The notes: generated from the letters alone by a model not told the origin. Positions 8,655 through 17,392 are shown, numbered from the stretch's first letter. The stretch is DNA of 64,000 nucleotides from RYN-124 sp033851845 (GCA_033851845.1 JAWWOH010000102.1:17600-81599); one strand, 5' to 3'. A program made the numbers and translations.

Positions 8655-9463
8655 CGGCTTATCGCGACGCTCTGGGCAAGTTGTGCGATGAGCGTTGCAA
8701 GCTCTGCCGGACAGGTGAACTGCGGGCCGTGCGCCCCAGGTGAACGCAGCACCGACGCACCGACGTGTCGCGCCAGCCACCCGCCGGCCTCGAGGAAGAA
8801 TGGCGCCTGCTGGTCCGTCCCGACGAGCACGTGAATCGGCACGCTCGCCCCGGCGAGTTCGTCCTCGACGGGACGGTAGGACTGGAAAGCCGGCAGCTCG
8901 ATGCCGAAGACCATGCCGGCGTTGGCCAGCATGCGCGCACGCAGTGCCGGATCCCAGCCGTCTACGACGTCGTCGGTGAACGCGAACCGCAGGAAGTCCT
9001 CGAGGGCGAGAGCCGGGCCGCCGCGCTCCATCGCACTACCGATCATTGCCCCCATGCCGTCGATGACGGGCTGAGGGTCGGCGACGACGGTGAGCAGCGG
9101 CATCTCGTGCACGACCGCACCACTGACCAGGTCCGGGTGGCGCAGGGCCAGCTCCAGTGCGACGGCAGCTCCGTTGCTCGTCCCGAACACAAAGGCCGAC
9201 TCGACTCCCTGCTCAGCAAGCAGCGCGGCTGCGTCGTCGGCCTGCTCGCCGACGGATGTCGACGTCCAGTCAACGGGCGCCCCGCTGCGCGACGTACCCC
9301 GCCGGTCGTAGCTGATCACCGTGTGGCGGCCGGACAGCTCGCGGGCCAGCGCGGTGAACTGGCCACCGTCGCCCGGAGTGCCCGCAATGAGCAGCACCGC
9401 GGGTCCCTCGCCGCACACCTCTCGATGCAGCTTCACGCTTGCCGTCTTCTCGATCGTGCTCAT
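8651..9463 (-). CDS. Alpha/beta-hydrolase
   Basis: A 270-residue soluble alpha/beta-hydrolase fold enzyme. An AGGAGG precedes ATG 9463. The oxyanion region LLIAGTPGDGGQF, strand VISYDRRGTSRSG, nucleophile elbow VFGTSNGAA (Ser96), an Asp in VLVGTDQQA (about Asp217) and the catalytic His in SPGAHGPQF (about His245) are all present, so the triad appears intact. It overlaps the glycosyltransferase start by GTGA, which implies translational coupling. The gene faces a LysR regulator across 114 bp and is the likely target of that regulator. Esterase, lactonase or epoxide-hydrolase roles are possible; the substrate is not known. Confidence 0.88.
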   Translation of the reverse strand: MSTIEKTASVKLHREVCGEGPAVLLIAGTPGDGGQFTALARELSGRHTVISYDRRGTSRSGAPVDWTSTSVGEQADDAAALLAEQGVESAFVFGTSNGAAVALELALRHPDLVSGAVVHEMPLLTVVADPQPVIDGMGAMIGSAMERGGPALALEDFLRFAFTDDVVDGWDPALRARMLANAGMVFGIELPAFQSYRPVEDELAGASVPIHVLVGTDQQAPFFLEAGGWLARHVGASVLRSPGAHGPQFTCPAELATLIAQLAQSVAISR

Positions 9464-9577
9464 GTCGCCTCCTGCTCGCGGATCCCTGTTGATCGCCGCG
9501 AGTCTGCGGCCCGCCGACGTCAGCGGTCCAAGACGTAGTGCTTGTTGATCGAGAAGTCTGGCTTATCGTCACTCGTC
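9464..9577. promoter_or_regulatory. Divergent LysR/hydrolase intergenic promoter region
   Basis: A 114-bp gap separates the hydrolase operon from the divergent LysR gene, the classic LysR arrangement. A -10-like TATCGT at 9564-9569 lies 8 nt before the LysR GTG, so that transcript may be leaderless. No clear T-N11-A palindrome was found by eye, so operator position is not assigned. Confidence 0.45.
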
Positions 9578-10501
9578 GTGGACGTCCGGCAGCTGCGCTG
9601 CTTCATCGCCGTCGCCGAAGAGCTCCACTTCGGTCGGGCCGCGGAGCGGTTGCACGTCGCTCAGCCCGCGGTCAGCCAGACCGTGAAGGCGCTCGAGCGC
9701 GAGCTGGGGGTCACGCTGCTCGACCGTTCCAACCGGCGAGTGACGCTGACGGAGGCGGGCTCGGTCCTGCTCGTCGAGGCGTGCGCCGTCGTGAACCGGC
9801 TCGAAGGCGCGACGACGGTGATGCGCCGACTGCGGGACGCGGACGGACTGTCGCTCACGATCGGCGCCGTCCCCGCGCTTCCACCGCACTTGCTTCCGAG
9901 CCTTCTTGCCCGCGCGAGAGACGAGCTGCCGGATGTGACCCTCACCATGCGCACGCTGCCCCCCGACTCCAGGCTGCCCGACGTGCTCGACATCGCCGGC
10001 GGGGTCGGCATCGCGCTGCTGCGCAAGGTGAAGCGAACAGCGGGTGTTGCCACCCGGGTGCTTGCCCGGGAACCCGTCGGGCTAGCACTGCCGGCCGAGC
10101 ACCCCCTGAGCGAGCGCGCAGAGGTGCCGCCCGCGGAGCTAAGCGGTTTGCCCATCGTCACGTTCCCACCGGAGGCCGACCCCGAGATGCACCGCAAGCT
10201 GTTCGGGGCGCTTGCATCAGCCGGATTCACCGGTCCCGGTGGCCTCTACGAGTCTGCGTCCGGAGCCGTCGATGCCTCACTGCGACTGGTTGCCAACGGC
10301 ACCGCGGTGTCCTTCAAGCTCGCGAGCGAAGTCGACTCGTTCGGCGACCGCAACGTTGTCTGGCGTCCCATCGCCGGCCTCGGCATCACTGTCCACGTGT
10401 ACGCCGCGTGGCGCCGCGACGCGGTTGCCGGCCCTCTTGGCCACTTGTTGCCGCTGCTGCCCCGGCCTGAGCTCTCGCGCACGTCAGCAACGGCTGTCTA
10501 G
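9578..10501 (+). CDS. LysR-family transcriptional regulator
   Basis: A 307-residue regulator when started at GTG 9578 (VDVRQLRCFIAVAEELHFGR). The winged helix-turn-helix shows the family signature AAERLHVAQPAVSQTVKALE and LLDRSNRRVTLTEAG (about residues 18-65). The C-terminal LysR substrate domain binds a small-molecule effector, as in LTIGAVPALPPHLLPSLL and GLPIVTFPPEA. It is divergent from the hydrolase-glycosyltransferase-cupin operon and probably activates that operon when an effector is bound. An upstream in-frame codon at 9542 would add 12 residues with no family similarity, so the internal start is preferred. Confidence 0.9.
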   Translation: MDVRQLRCFIAVAEELHFGRAAERLHVAQPAVSQTVKALERELGVTLLDRSNRRVTLTEAGSVLLVEACAVVNRLEGATTVMRRLRDADGLSLTIGAVPALPPHLLPSLLARARDELPDVTLTMRTLPPDSRLPDVLDIAGGVGIALLRKVKRTAGVATRVLAREPVGLALPAEHPLSERAEVPPAELSGLPIVTFPPEADPEMHRKLFGALASAGFTGPGGLYESASGAVDASLRLVANGTAVSFKLASEVDSFGDRNVVWRPIAGLGITVHVYAAWRRDAVAGPLGHLLPLLPRPELSRTSATAV

Positions 10502-10517
10502 ACCAGGATGGTTGCCG

Positions 10518-12020
10518 TCAACGCGTCGCCGCCGCGGCCGGTCCGGTGTACACGAAGCACTCACACGATGTGCGCCAGCGCGCGGGCCGAACGAGCGTGA
10601 TGCCGTACGGTCGCGCCGGCGAGACGCTCATGCGTGGCACGAGGGCCGACTGCCAGCTGACGTCTGCCACCGCGCGCGCGAAGGTCGAGCTCGTCAGGGC
10701 ACCGCCGACCGCGTCGCCGAGCGCGGCGAGGTCGAGCAGGCCGTCGCAGGTGCTGAGGGCGATCGCTTCGGCGAGCGCTCCGTTCCGCTGGATGCCGGCA
10801 GCCTGGTAGATCGCATCGCAAAGTCGCAGGCGCGGCCACTGCGGGCCCGGGCTCTTGAGGTCGAGCACCGGCGACCACCCCACGTAGTAGGCGTTGGTCA
10901 TCTCCTCGTCCGGGACGAGACCTGTTGCATACGACGCGGTCCAGGCCGTCTGGCTCGACAACCCGTAGGTGGGCAAGTACTTCTGCTGGTTGGCGGCGAT
11001 CATGAAGAACCCCCAGCCGACCCACGGCTCGAAGGAGATGACGCGGTTGACGCCCTTCGACTTGAACTGCAGCACCGCGGCGTCGATGGCGGGCTCCGCG
11101 CTGCCGACCTGGGAGAAGTCCCGCAGCTCATAGGACGCCCGGGCAGCGACACCTACGTGCAGTCGGGAGAGCTCGCGTTCCAGGACAGTCCGCTCGACCG
11201 TCGTCCAGTCGGCCCCGTCGTCATAGAGGACACCGAGCTTCGCGCCGTTGAAGAACCCTTGAGCCGCGAGCCCGTCGACGTAGGTCTTCGCATACGACTC
11301 CATCGCGATGCCGAACGGCTCGACCCAGTAGCGGTTCTCGGCGAACCCTCGCTGCCGGGTCTGCACGTGGTACTCCGTGGAGATCGCCGGTGTCGACGTC
11401 TTTGCGAGGCAGGAACGGACGCTGTTCATGTCGACGATCGACCCGCCCGGCACTGCCCCGTCGACGTGATCGTCCTGAGTCCACGCCACGCACGCCGCAT
11501 TCCCGATGTCGCTGGACTTCTGGGTCGCGTCGGCGTTGTACCACTCCGCGACGAGCCTGCGCCCGCCCATGCCGCCGTGCGCGTTGATGTAGCCCACGAC
11601 GGCGTCGCCCTCCGCCTTCCAGTCGCCGACGTCGCCACGCGCACCGAGTGCCCCGAGTGCCGCCTGCGCGTTGGACGAGTAGAGCAAGCCGACCTTGTAC
11701 GGCGCCGCGCGGCGGGTAGCGACGGTCGTCTTCGTCTCGGTAGCCGCCGCCGAGGCAGGACCCTCGGTCGCGCCGACGGTGGTCTGAGCCGTCTGGGATG
11801 CGCCCCCACGACCTCCTGTTGCGGCAGTCGCCCGAGGCTGGCCGCCGAGCCCGGTCCCGACTGCCCCTCCGGGGGTGGCGACACCTGCATCGGGCATGGC
11901 GCTGCCCTGCACGGGGACGGTCGTCCCGCAGCCTGCCAACAGCATGCTGGCGGCAACTGCGGAGGCGCACGTGAGGCCGCACAGCCGGCCCCGTCGTGGC
12001 ATCGTTGAGCCGGTCGGCAT
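10518..12020 (-). CDS. Lipoprotein, type 1 periplasmic-binding (branched-chain amino-acid-like) protein
   Basis: A 500-residue lipoprotein. ATG 12020 follows GGGAGG at optimal spacing and shares a base with the upstream stop (TGATG). A lipobox MLLAGC places the lipidated Cys near residue 31. A Gly/Ala/Thr-rich linker (about 33-105) leads to the type 1 solute-binding fold (YKVGLLYSSNAQ, GYINAHGGMGGR, VGVLYDDGADW-like strands), the family of LivK/AmiC sensors. There is no ABC permease or ATPase nearby, so it may deliver ligand to a distant transporter or act as an extracellular sensor. It is the last gene of the operon opposite the SARP regulator, so it may report on, or scavenge, the product of the FAD monooxygenase (inference). 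Confidence 0.82.
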   Translation of the reverse strand: MPTGSTMPRRGRLCGLTCASAVAASMLLAGCGTTVPVQGSAMPDAGVATPGGAVGTGLGGQPRATAATGGRGGASQTAQTTVGATEGPASAAATETKTTVATRRAAPYKVGLLYSSNAQAALGALGARGDVGDWKAEGDAVVGYINAHGGMGGRRLVAEWYNADATQKSSDIGNAACVAWTQDDHVDGAVPGGSIVDMNSVRSCLAKTSTPAISTEYHVQTRQRGFAENRYWVEPFGIAMESYAKTYVDGLAAQGFFNGAKLGVLYDDGADWTTVERTVLERELSRLHVGVAARASYELRDFSQVGSAEPAIDAAVLQFKSKGVNRVISFEPWVGWGFFMIAANQQKYLPTYGLSSQTAWTASYATGLVPDEEMTNAYYVGWSPVLDLKSPGPQWPRLRLCDAIYQAAGIQRNGALAEAIALSTCDGLLDLAALGDAVGGALTSSTFARAVADVSWQSALVPRMSVSPARPYGITLVRPARWRTSCECFVYTGPAAAATR

Positions 12021-12673
12021 CACCCGCCCTCCCGATTCGCTGCGGCGGTGAGGGCTTGCAACATATGACCCGGCGGCGCGGCCTCGCAGATCGGCCTGCG
12101 CGGATCGCGGCCCGTCAGTCGCAGGAGCAACTCGGTGGGCGAGTCACCTGATTCCCCAGGCTGAATCGGAGCGAAGTAGTGCTGGGCAAGCTGGGACTGC
12201 CACACCGGTCGTGTTTGCAGCGCGTACCCGACGACGTCGATAGCGAGGTCGCCGCCATCGAGCCCGAGGGCGACGGCGAGGTCCCAGGTGTGGACGATGT
12301 TGTCGAGGATCCGCCAGACCAGTAGCTCACCGCCTGTGATGACGCCTACCGGATGGGCCACGCGTTTGTCCTCAACCCCTGGCTGGGCGAACTCAGCGGT
12401 GAGCTGCGACGCGGCTCTCAGGAATGCGTTGACCGGATCGGGTTCGAGGACGCCCACACCCCAGTCCGGTGCTGCGATGAGCGAGGGCCCGTCAGCGCCG
12501 TTGAGCAGCATGGCGTAGCCGATCTGGCCCCGGACGACGTGCTCCACCAACTGCCGGACGTTCCACTCCGCGCAGGGAGTTGCCCGATCCCAGTCGTCAG
12601 ACGCCACCCGTCGCAGGGTGCGCGCGAACTCTCGCGCCGACCTCTCGAGCACCGCGCGCTCGAGCTCGGTCAT
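12020..12673 (-). CDS. TIGR03086-family (mycothiol-dependent/DinB-like) protein
   Basis: A 217-residue protein of the TIGR03086 / maleylpyruvate-isomerase-like DinB fold. Visible hallmarks are the N-terminal helix with TPCAEWNVRQLVEHVVRG, whose His is a metal-ligand position, and VHTWDLAVALG, which supplies a second His. The family usually uses mycothiol with a divalent metal. ATG 12673 overlaps the stop of the FAD gene (ATGA), and its own stop touches the lipoprotein start (TGATG). The three genes are therefore one translationally coupled operon. The reaction is unknown; thiol-dependent isomerisation or conjugation of a monooxygenase product is a reasonable hypothesis. A second member of the family is at 25254. 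Confidence 0.85.
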   Translation of the reverse strand: MTELERAVLERSAREFARTLRRVASDDWDRATPCAEWNVRQLVEHVVRGQIGYAMLLNGADGPSLIAAPDWGVGVLEPDPVNAFLRAASQLTAEFAQPGVEDKRVAHPVGVITGGELLVWRILDNIVHTWDLAVALGLDGGDLAIDVVGYALQTRPVWQSQLAQHYFAPIQPGESGDSPTELLLRLTGRDPRRPICEAAPPGHMLQALTAAANREGG

Positions 12674-13833
12674 GATGCGACCATCGAGCCGGACAGGCCG
12701 ACCGCCCGCAGCCGACCCCGCTCGGCGAGGGCCCGATAGCCAGCGACGAGTTCGAGCCCGCGCTGCTCGCTCCAGCCGAACATCGCGAGCTCGTGGGTCA
12801 CCTCATGGACATCCATCGTGAGCTCATCCCGCTCCTGCTGGTATCCCGCGAGTGCGACCGGCAGCCGACGTGCACCACCAAGGCCATCGACCAGTGCTTC
12901 GGAAAGCAACGCTGCCCCGAGGAACGCGTTCGACATGCCCTGCCCGGTGATGGGATCGAGGTAATGACCGGCGTCGCCGACCAACGCCCAGCCTGGACCA
13001 TGCGGCACGCGAAAGCGCCCGGGTCGGGGGTGAAACGAGCGCATCCGGCTGCTTCGCCGACCCTTCCGGAGGCCCGCAGCGACGTGCGGGGCCACCTCCT
13101 CAATGAAGGCCGCGGCGGCCTCGTCGCCGCCGCGGGAGAGGTGCCGGGTGTCGTCGCAGTGGCCACCGACGACGAGACACACCTCCCCTCCGGTGGTGGG
13201 GAAGGACAGGACGAGGCGACGCTCGGCCAGACCGATTCCGAACTCCGTCACGCCGCTGTCGGCGTAGTAGCCGTACACGCCGCTGCATGCGGACGGAAGC
13301 TGCGCGTACGACGGGGCGTCCACGCACGTCGCGACACGGGACGTGAAGCCGTCGGCGCCGACGACGACCGACGCACGCACCTCGGTCAATGCTCCGTCGG
13401 AGCGGAAGCACTGCAGCCCCCGAACCGGCTCCCCCTGCGAGCCCCCGACCAGACCGGCCAAGGCCGTGCCTTCCCACACGTCCGCACCCGCCGAGCGGGC
13501 CATGTCGACGAGCAGCTTGTCCAACACGGTACGGCGGGGCGCGACCAGCCCATGCCCGTCCGGCGGCAGCGGAACGAGCAGGGTCTGGGAGGGCGTGCTG
13601 AGCCGTACCTCCGACAAGTTGGGCGCGCCCAAACCGACAACCTCGTCGAGCACGCCCCAGGCGTGGAGCAGCTCCGTGCCTGTCGTCGAGATGCAGGCAG
13701 TCGAGTGCGTATCGCTGGGAAACCGCGCCCGATCGATGACCACGACTCTGAGGCCGGCCTGGGCGAGCAGCCTAGCCAGGGCGGAGCCGGCGCATCGAGC
13801 CCCGACGATCGCGACGTCATAGGAAAGTTCCAT
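12670..13833 (-). CDS. FAD-dependent monooxygenase / geranylgeranyl-reductase-like oxidoreductase
   Basis: A 387-residue flavoprotein. ATG 13833 opens the Rossmann motif MELSYDVAIVGARCAGSALA. The GARCAGS variant of GxGxxG is typical of geranylgeranyl-reductase-like and PHBH-type oxidoreductases. The second FAD motif is GWALVGDAGHYLDPITGQGM. No Shine-Dalgarno sequence precedes it; a -10-like CAGCGT lies 6 nt upstream on this strand, so a leaderless message is likely. Three SARP-type repeats lie just beyond that. It is the first gene of a three-gene operon with a mycothiol-type protein and a binding lipoprotein. It probably hydroxylates or reduces a hydrophobic metabolite; the substrate is unknown. 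Confidence 0.85.
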   Translation of the reverse strand: MELSYDVAIVGARCAGSALARLLAQAGLRVVVIDRARFPSDTHSTACISTTGTELLHAWGVLDEVVGLGAPNLSEVRLSTPSQTLLVPLPPDGHGLVAPRRTVLDKLLVDMARSAGADVWEGTALAGLVGGSQGEPVRGLQCFRSDGALTEVRASVVVGADGFTSRVATCVDAPSYAQLPSACSGVYGYYADSGVTEFGIGLAERRLVLSFPTTGGEVCLVVGGHCDDTRHLSRGGDEAAAAFIEEVAPHVAAGLRKGRRSSRMRSFHPRPGRFRVPHGPGWALVGDAGHYLDPITGQGMSNAFLGAALLSEALVDGLGGARRLPVALAGYQQERDELTMDVHEVTHELAMFGWSEQRGLELVAGYRALAERGRLRAVGLSGSMVAS

Positions 13834-13839
13834 GCCGTC

Positions 13840-13884
13840 ACGCTGACTGCCCCTGGCATCGGCTCGGTATCGGCCGGGTATCGG
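13840..13884 (-). promoter_or_regulatory. SARP-type operator (three repeats at 11-bp spacing) and -10 element
   Basis: Between the FAD operon and the SARP gene lie three near-identical octamers: GGCATCGG at 13855-13862, GGTATCGG at 13866-13873 and GGTATCGG at 13877-13884. They start exactly 11 bp apart, so they occupy the same face of the helix. SARPs are known to bind direct heptamer repeats of this periodicity placed just upstream of a -10 box. On the minus strand the nearest repeat ends 9 nt from CAGCGT (13845-13840), itself 6 nt from the FAD gene ATG. The geometry fits activation of the FAD operon by the adjacent regulator. Confidence 0.72.
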
Positions 13885-13924
13885 GCCCGCACGGGGTGGC
13901 GTTCGGATGCGTAGCCTCCCACCC

Positions 13925-16900
13925 GTGCAGGTGCGGGTGCTGGGTGAGGTGTGCGTCGAAGCCGATGGCACGACGTGGCGGCCGTCGGCACCGCGGGAAC
14001 GATCCATCTTGGCGCTGCTCGCCTCGCATGCCGGCGCGCGGGTCAGCGGCGCCAACCTGGTCGACGCGTTGTGGCCGAACGAGCCGCCGCCGAACGCCCG
14101 CAAGGCCGTGCAGAACTACGTCGCGCGCCTGCGTAAGCAGCTGCCGGACGGGGTTGTCGAGACCGTCGGAGATGGTTACCGGCTGGCCGGGGGCATCGAG
14201 GTGGATGCGCTTGTCTTCGAGCGCCTCGTCGCCGAGCGCCGAGGAGACCAGGAGGCTCTCCAGGAGGCCCTGCAGCTGTGGCGAGGTGATCCTTGCGAAC
14301 TTCCGCCGTCCGAGGTGCGACGGCTGATGGAGCTGCGCAGCGGCGCCGAGGAGGATCTGGCTGATGCTCGGCTGGCGTCGGGAGACCATGCGGCCGTCGT
14401 GAGCGTGGCTGCTCGCGCTGCCGAACTCGAACCACTCCGGGAGCGACGCTGGGCGCAGCTCATGGTGGCGCTGTACCGGTGCGGACGTCAGGCCGAAGCA
14501 CTTGAGGCGTTTCGCCGGTGCCGCAGCTACTTGATCAGTCAGCTCGGCGTCGAACCCGGAGTCGACCTCAAGGAGCTCGAGGCGCGGGTTCTCGCACAGG
14601 ACCCGAGCCTGAGCTGGCACCCCCGGCCACTGACAAGGAGAGTCACCCTGCCCGGGCCGCTGGCCGAGGCGACCCGGGCGCCGATGGTCGGACGCGCCAG
14701 CGAATTGGCCGAGCTGCGCCGCGCCTGGCACGAGGTCGCGGCGTCCCAGCGGCGGACCGTGGTCGTGACCGGCGAAGCGGGCGCCGGCAAGTCTCGCCTG
14801 TCGGCGGCCCTCGCCGAACACGCGCGGCCAGACGCAGCCGCGATCCTGTGCGGCAGGTGCCAGCCCGAGCTCAACCTTCCCTTTCAACCGTTTGCCGAGG
14901 CACTCGGCCCACTCGATGCCGCCGACGGTGACGGCCACCTCGCGCAGTACGAGCTGTTTCAGCGCGTGGTGGCCCAGCTCGCGGCGACCGCCGAGACGGG
15001 GCCAGTTCTTTTGGTCATCGAGGACGCGCACTGGGCCACACCTCCGACCCGGCGCTTGCTGCGCTACCTGGCCGCCGCACCCGAACTGGCCGGCGTGCTG
15101 CTGCTGGTCACCCAGCGCGATCCGGTGACCGAGCTGGCGGAGCTTTCGACCGTACGTCGCATCCCGCTTGGTCCGCTGACAGTCGACGAGGTTGCCGAGT
15201 GGACGAACGATGACAGGACCGAAGCAGTCCGGCTCCGCGACCTGACCGGAGGCAACCCGTTCCTGATCGAGCAGCTGCTCGCAGGTGGCGGCACCGGACC
15301 CGGCCGAGACGTGATCGCCGCCCGACTCGCCGGCCTGAGCCAGCAGACCCGACAGGTTCTCGAGCTCGCCGCTACCGCCGGACCCACCTTCCAGCTGAGC
15401 ATCGTGGCGCACGCCCACGGCGACCGCGGTGTTGTGCTCGATGCACTCGAAACGGCGGAAGCCGCGGGGCTGATCGTTCCCCAGCCAGCCGAGCACGGCA
15501 CCTTCAGCTTCTGCCACGCGCTCATGCGAGACGCGCTCACCGAGGCCATCCCCACGACCCGGTCGATGCGGCTGCACCGGGACCTCGCGGGGGCACTCGA
15601 GTCATCCCCGACTCGCGATACAGCCGCCCTCGCCCGGCACTTCGCGGTCGCTGCACCACTCGGCCCGCACGAAGCGGCTGCGGCGGCGAGCTACGCCCTT
15701 CAAGCCGGCCGGCGATCCCGAGCGACCCTCGCGTTCGAGGAGGCCGCCGACTACTTCGGGATCGGACTTGACGCACTGCGGTTCCTCGACACGACACACG
15801 AGGAGATGCGGTGCGATCTGCTCACCGCGAGGGGTGAAGCACTGCATCGGGCTGGAGACCCCGCACATCGCACCCTCCTGGATGAGGCCGCCGCATTGGC
15901 CCGGCAATTGCACGACTCTCGGCGCCTGGCTGAGGTCGTCTTCTCCCAGAGCCGCCTCGGCTTTGGATTTGACCTGACCGGCGCCGACGACGCCGTTGCG
16001 CGGCTCGCGACTGAAGCCATCGAAGCGGTCGGCGGCGATCAACCCGCGCTACGCGCCAGGTTGCTCGCCGTACTCGCCACCGAGCTCATCTACTCGTCCG
16101 AGGACGACCGGCGCCTGAAGGTATGCACCCAGGCGCTTCACGACGCCCGCCGGTCCGGGGACGACCGCGTTCTCCTGCACACCCTGATCAACAGCGTCAC
16201 CGCCTGGGCGGATCCCTACGACCTCGACGGTCGTCTGGCCAAGACCGAGGAGGCCGCCCGGCTCGCCGACGCCACCGACGATGTTGAGCTCGGCTACCGC
16301 GCACACCACCTGCTTGCTCTTGCCCGCATCGAGGCCGCGGACCTCGACGGCTACGACGCGGCGCGGCGTCGGGCCGAAGCGCTGTCCGAACGACTTCACC
16401 AGCCAAGCATCCGGGCCGAGGTGATGGCCAACGATGCGGCGGACCTCTATGTCGCCGGCGACGCCCCCGGCGCAGAACAACTGGTCGAACGCGCCCTCGC
16501 GGTCGCCCGTCGCGGCGGGCTGCCCGACACCACGGTGAAAGGCATCCGGGCCGCGTGTCTCGGCGCTCTCTACTGGGACGCCGGGCGCGGCGGCGAGATG
16601 CTTCCTGTCGTCGAACACCTCGCCGCGCTGAACCGTCGGTCGCCGTGGCCGTTCGTGACTGCCATGTATCACTGTGAATCCGGCGACACGGACGCGGCTC
16701 GACGGGAGCTGCAGGAGCTCGCCGCTCATGACTTCGGGGACGTCCCTCGACGTTCCACCTGGTCGCTCTGCATCGACATGGCTGCTCAGGTCGCCACTGA
16801 CCTTGACGAGACGGAGATCTGCACGTCGTTGCTCGCCCTGTTCCGGCCCTTCACCGGCCGCGTGCTGGCCGCCGATCCCATCCGCTACGACCTCGCCGAC

Positions 16901-17158
16901 CGCGTCCTGGGCCGGTTGTGCACCACGACCGGCCGGCTCGACGAGGCCGCCATCTACCTGGACAAGGCCGAACGACTCGCCGAACGCATGGGCGCGCCCT
17001 TCTTCACCGCCCGCATCCAGGTCGACCGAGCCCGCCTCGCCCACGCGCAGGGGGACCGGATCAACCAGAAGCGCTTTGCGGACTTGGCAATGGCTTTGGC
17101 TACGTCAACCGGCGCGGCGGGAATCGCCGCCGCAGCCCGCCGAGCCCAAGAGGCATGA
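13925..17158 (+). CDS. SARP-family regulator with BTAD, AAA/NB-ARC-like ATPase and TPR-like region
   Basis: A large SARP of about 1077 residues. The N-terminal OmpR-like winged helix (VQVRVLGEVCVEADG to NYVARLRKQL) is followed by a BTAD domain to about residue 250 (LERRWAQLMVALYRCGRQAEAL-type helices). The ATPase has Walker A VVTGEAGAGKSRL and Walker B VLLVIEDAHWA. A long helical TPR-like C-terminus follows. GTG 13925 is preferred because TAGCCT at 13912-13917 is 7 nt upstream, the leaderless arrangement also seen at 46287 and 60909. ATG 13907 would add six residues. It is divergent from the FAD operon and likely activates it through the 11-bp repeats, with nucleotide binding gating activity. 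Confidence 0.9.
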   Translation: MQVRVLGEVCVEADGTTWRPSAPRERSILALLASHAGARVSGANLVDALWPNEPPPNARKAVQNYVARLRKQLPDGVVETVGDGYRLAGGIEVDALVFERLVAERRGDQEALQEALQLWRGDPCELPPSEVRRLMELRSGAEEDLADARLASGDHAAVVSVAARAAELEPLRERRWAQLMVALYRCGRQAEALEAFRRCRSYLISQLGVEPGVDLKELEARVLAQDPSLSWHPRPLTRRVTLPGPLAEATRAPMVGRASELAELRRAWHEVAASQRRTVVVTGEAGAGKSRLSAALAEHARPDAAAILCGRCQPELNLPFQPFAEALGPLDAADGDGHLAQYELFQRVVAQLAATAETGPVLLVIEDAHWATPPTRRLLRYLAAAPELAGVLLLVTQRDPVTELAELSTVRRIPLGPLTVDEVAEWTNDDRTEAVRLRDLTGGNPFLIEQLLAGGGTGPGRDVIAARLAGLSQQTRQVLELAATAGPTFQLSIVAHAHGDRGVVLDALETAEAAGLIVPQPAEHGTFSFCHALMRDALTEAIPTTRSMRLHRDLAGALESSPTRDTAALARHFAVAAPLGPHEAAAAASYALQAGRRSRATLAFEEAADYFGIGLDALRFLDTTHEEMRCDLLTARGEALHRAGDPAHRTLLDEAAALARQLHDSRRLAEVVFSQSRLGFGFDLTGADDAVARLATEAIEAVGGDQPALRARLLAVLATELIYSSEDDRRLKVCTQALHDARRSGDDRVLLHTLINSVTAWADPYDLDGRLAKTEEAARLADATDDVELGYRAHHLLALARIEAADLDGYDAARRRAEALSERLHQPSIRAEVMANDAADLYVAGDAPGAEQLVERALAVARRGGLPDTTVKGIRAACLGALYWDAGRGGEMLPVVEHLAALNRRSPWPFVTAMYHCESGDTDAARRELQELAAHDFGDVPRRSTWSLCIDMAAQVATDLDETEICTSLLALFRPFTGRVLAADPIRYDLADRVLGRLCTTTGRLDEAAIYLDKAERLAERMGAPFFTARIQVDRARLAHAQGDRINQKRFADLAMALATSTGAAGIAAAARRAQEA

Positions 17159-17170
17159 CCTGCAAGCGAG

Positions 17171-17204
17171 TGCATGCAGAACTGCTATCCTCTTTGCATG
17201 CAGA
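17171..17204 (+). promoter_or_regulatory. Compact toxin-antitoxin promoter/operator with TGCATGCAGA direct repeats
   Basis: TGCATGCAGA occurs at 17171-17180 and again at 17195-17204, 24 bp apart. Each copy contains the self-complementary octamer TGCATGCA. Between them sits a -10-like TATCCT (17186-17191). The second repeat contains the antitoxin ATG (17198), only 6 nt after the -10, so transcription probably starts at or beside the start codon. A protein bound to both sites would cover the promoter and the translation start, which suits autorepression by the ribbon-helix-helix antitoxin. Confidence 0.68.
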
Positions 17205-17392
17205 GCACCAGCGTGCGGATCGACGTGACGACGCATCGCGAACTGAAGAGATTGGCATCCTCCATGGGGGCCACCGTCGGCGACACGGTCGCGCTCGCTG
17301 TCCGCCGCCTGCGTCAGGACCAGATCGCTGCCGACCTGCGTGGGGAGCTGGGCGCGACGGACGTGGCTTGGCTAGATGCTGACCTCGGGTGA
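17198..17392 (+). CDS. Ribbon-helix-helix antitoxin
   Basis: A 64-residue protein. The N-terminal beta strand and two helices (STSVRIDVTTHRELKRLA, then GATVGDTVALAVRRL) fit a ribbon-helix-helix DNA-binding dimer. The acidic C-terminus DVAWLDADLG would wrap and neutralise the toxin. The start at 17198 is chosen because residues encoded upstream (from 17174) do not fit the fold and the -10 element sits 6 nt before it. It overlaps the toxin by 17 bp. By analogy with type II systems it should repress its own promoter through the TGCATGCA repeats. Confidence 0.85.
   Translation: MQSTSVRIDVTTHRELKRLASSMGATVGDTVALAVRRLRQDQIAADLRGELGATDVAWLDADLG

Noticed and set aside
10212..12008. 598-codon rightward frame opposite the lipoprotein gene
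   Set aside because: The leftward frame has a lipobox and binding-protein fold and is in an overlapping operon; the rightward frame is a shadow.
13855..13884. Repeats as a CRISPR array
   Set aside because: Only three 8-bp units with 3-bp spacers; far too short and explained by SARP binding.
13838..15577. Long leftward reading frame opposite the SARP gene
   Set aside because: Antisense to the SARP/ATPase coding sequence; low-complexity composition typical of GC-rich shadows, no recognisable domain.
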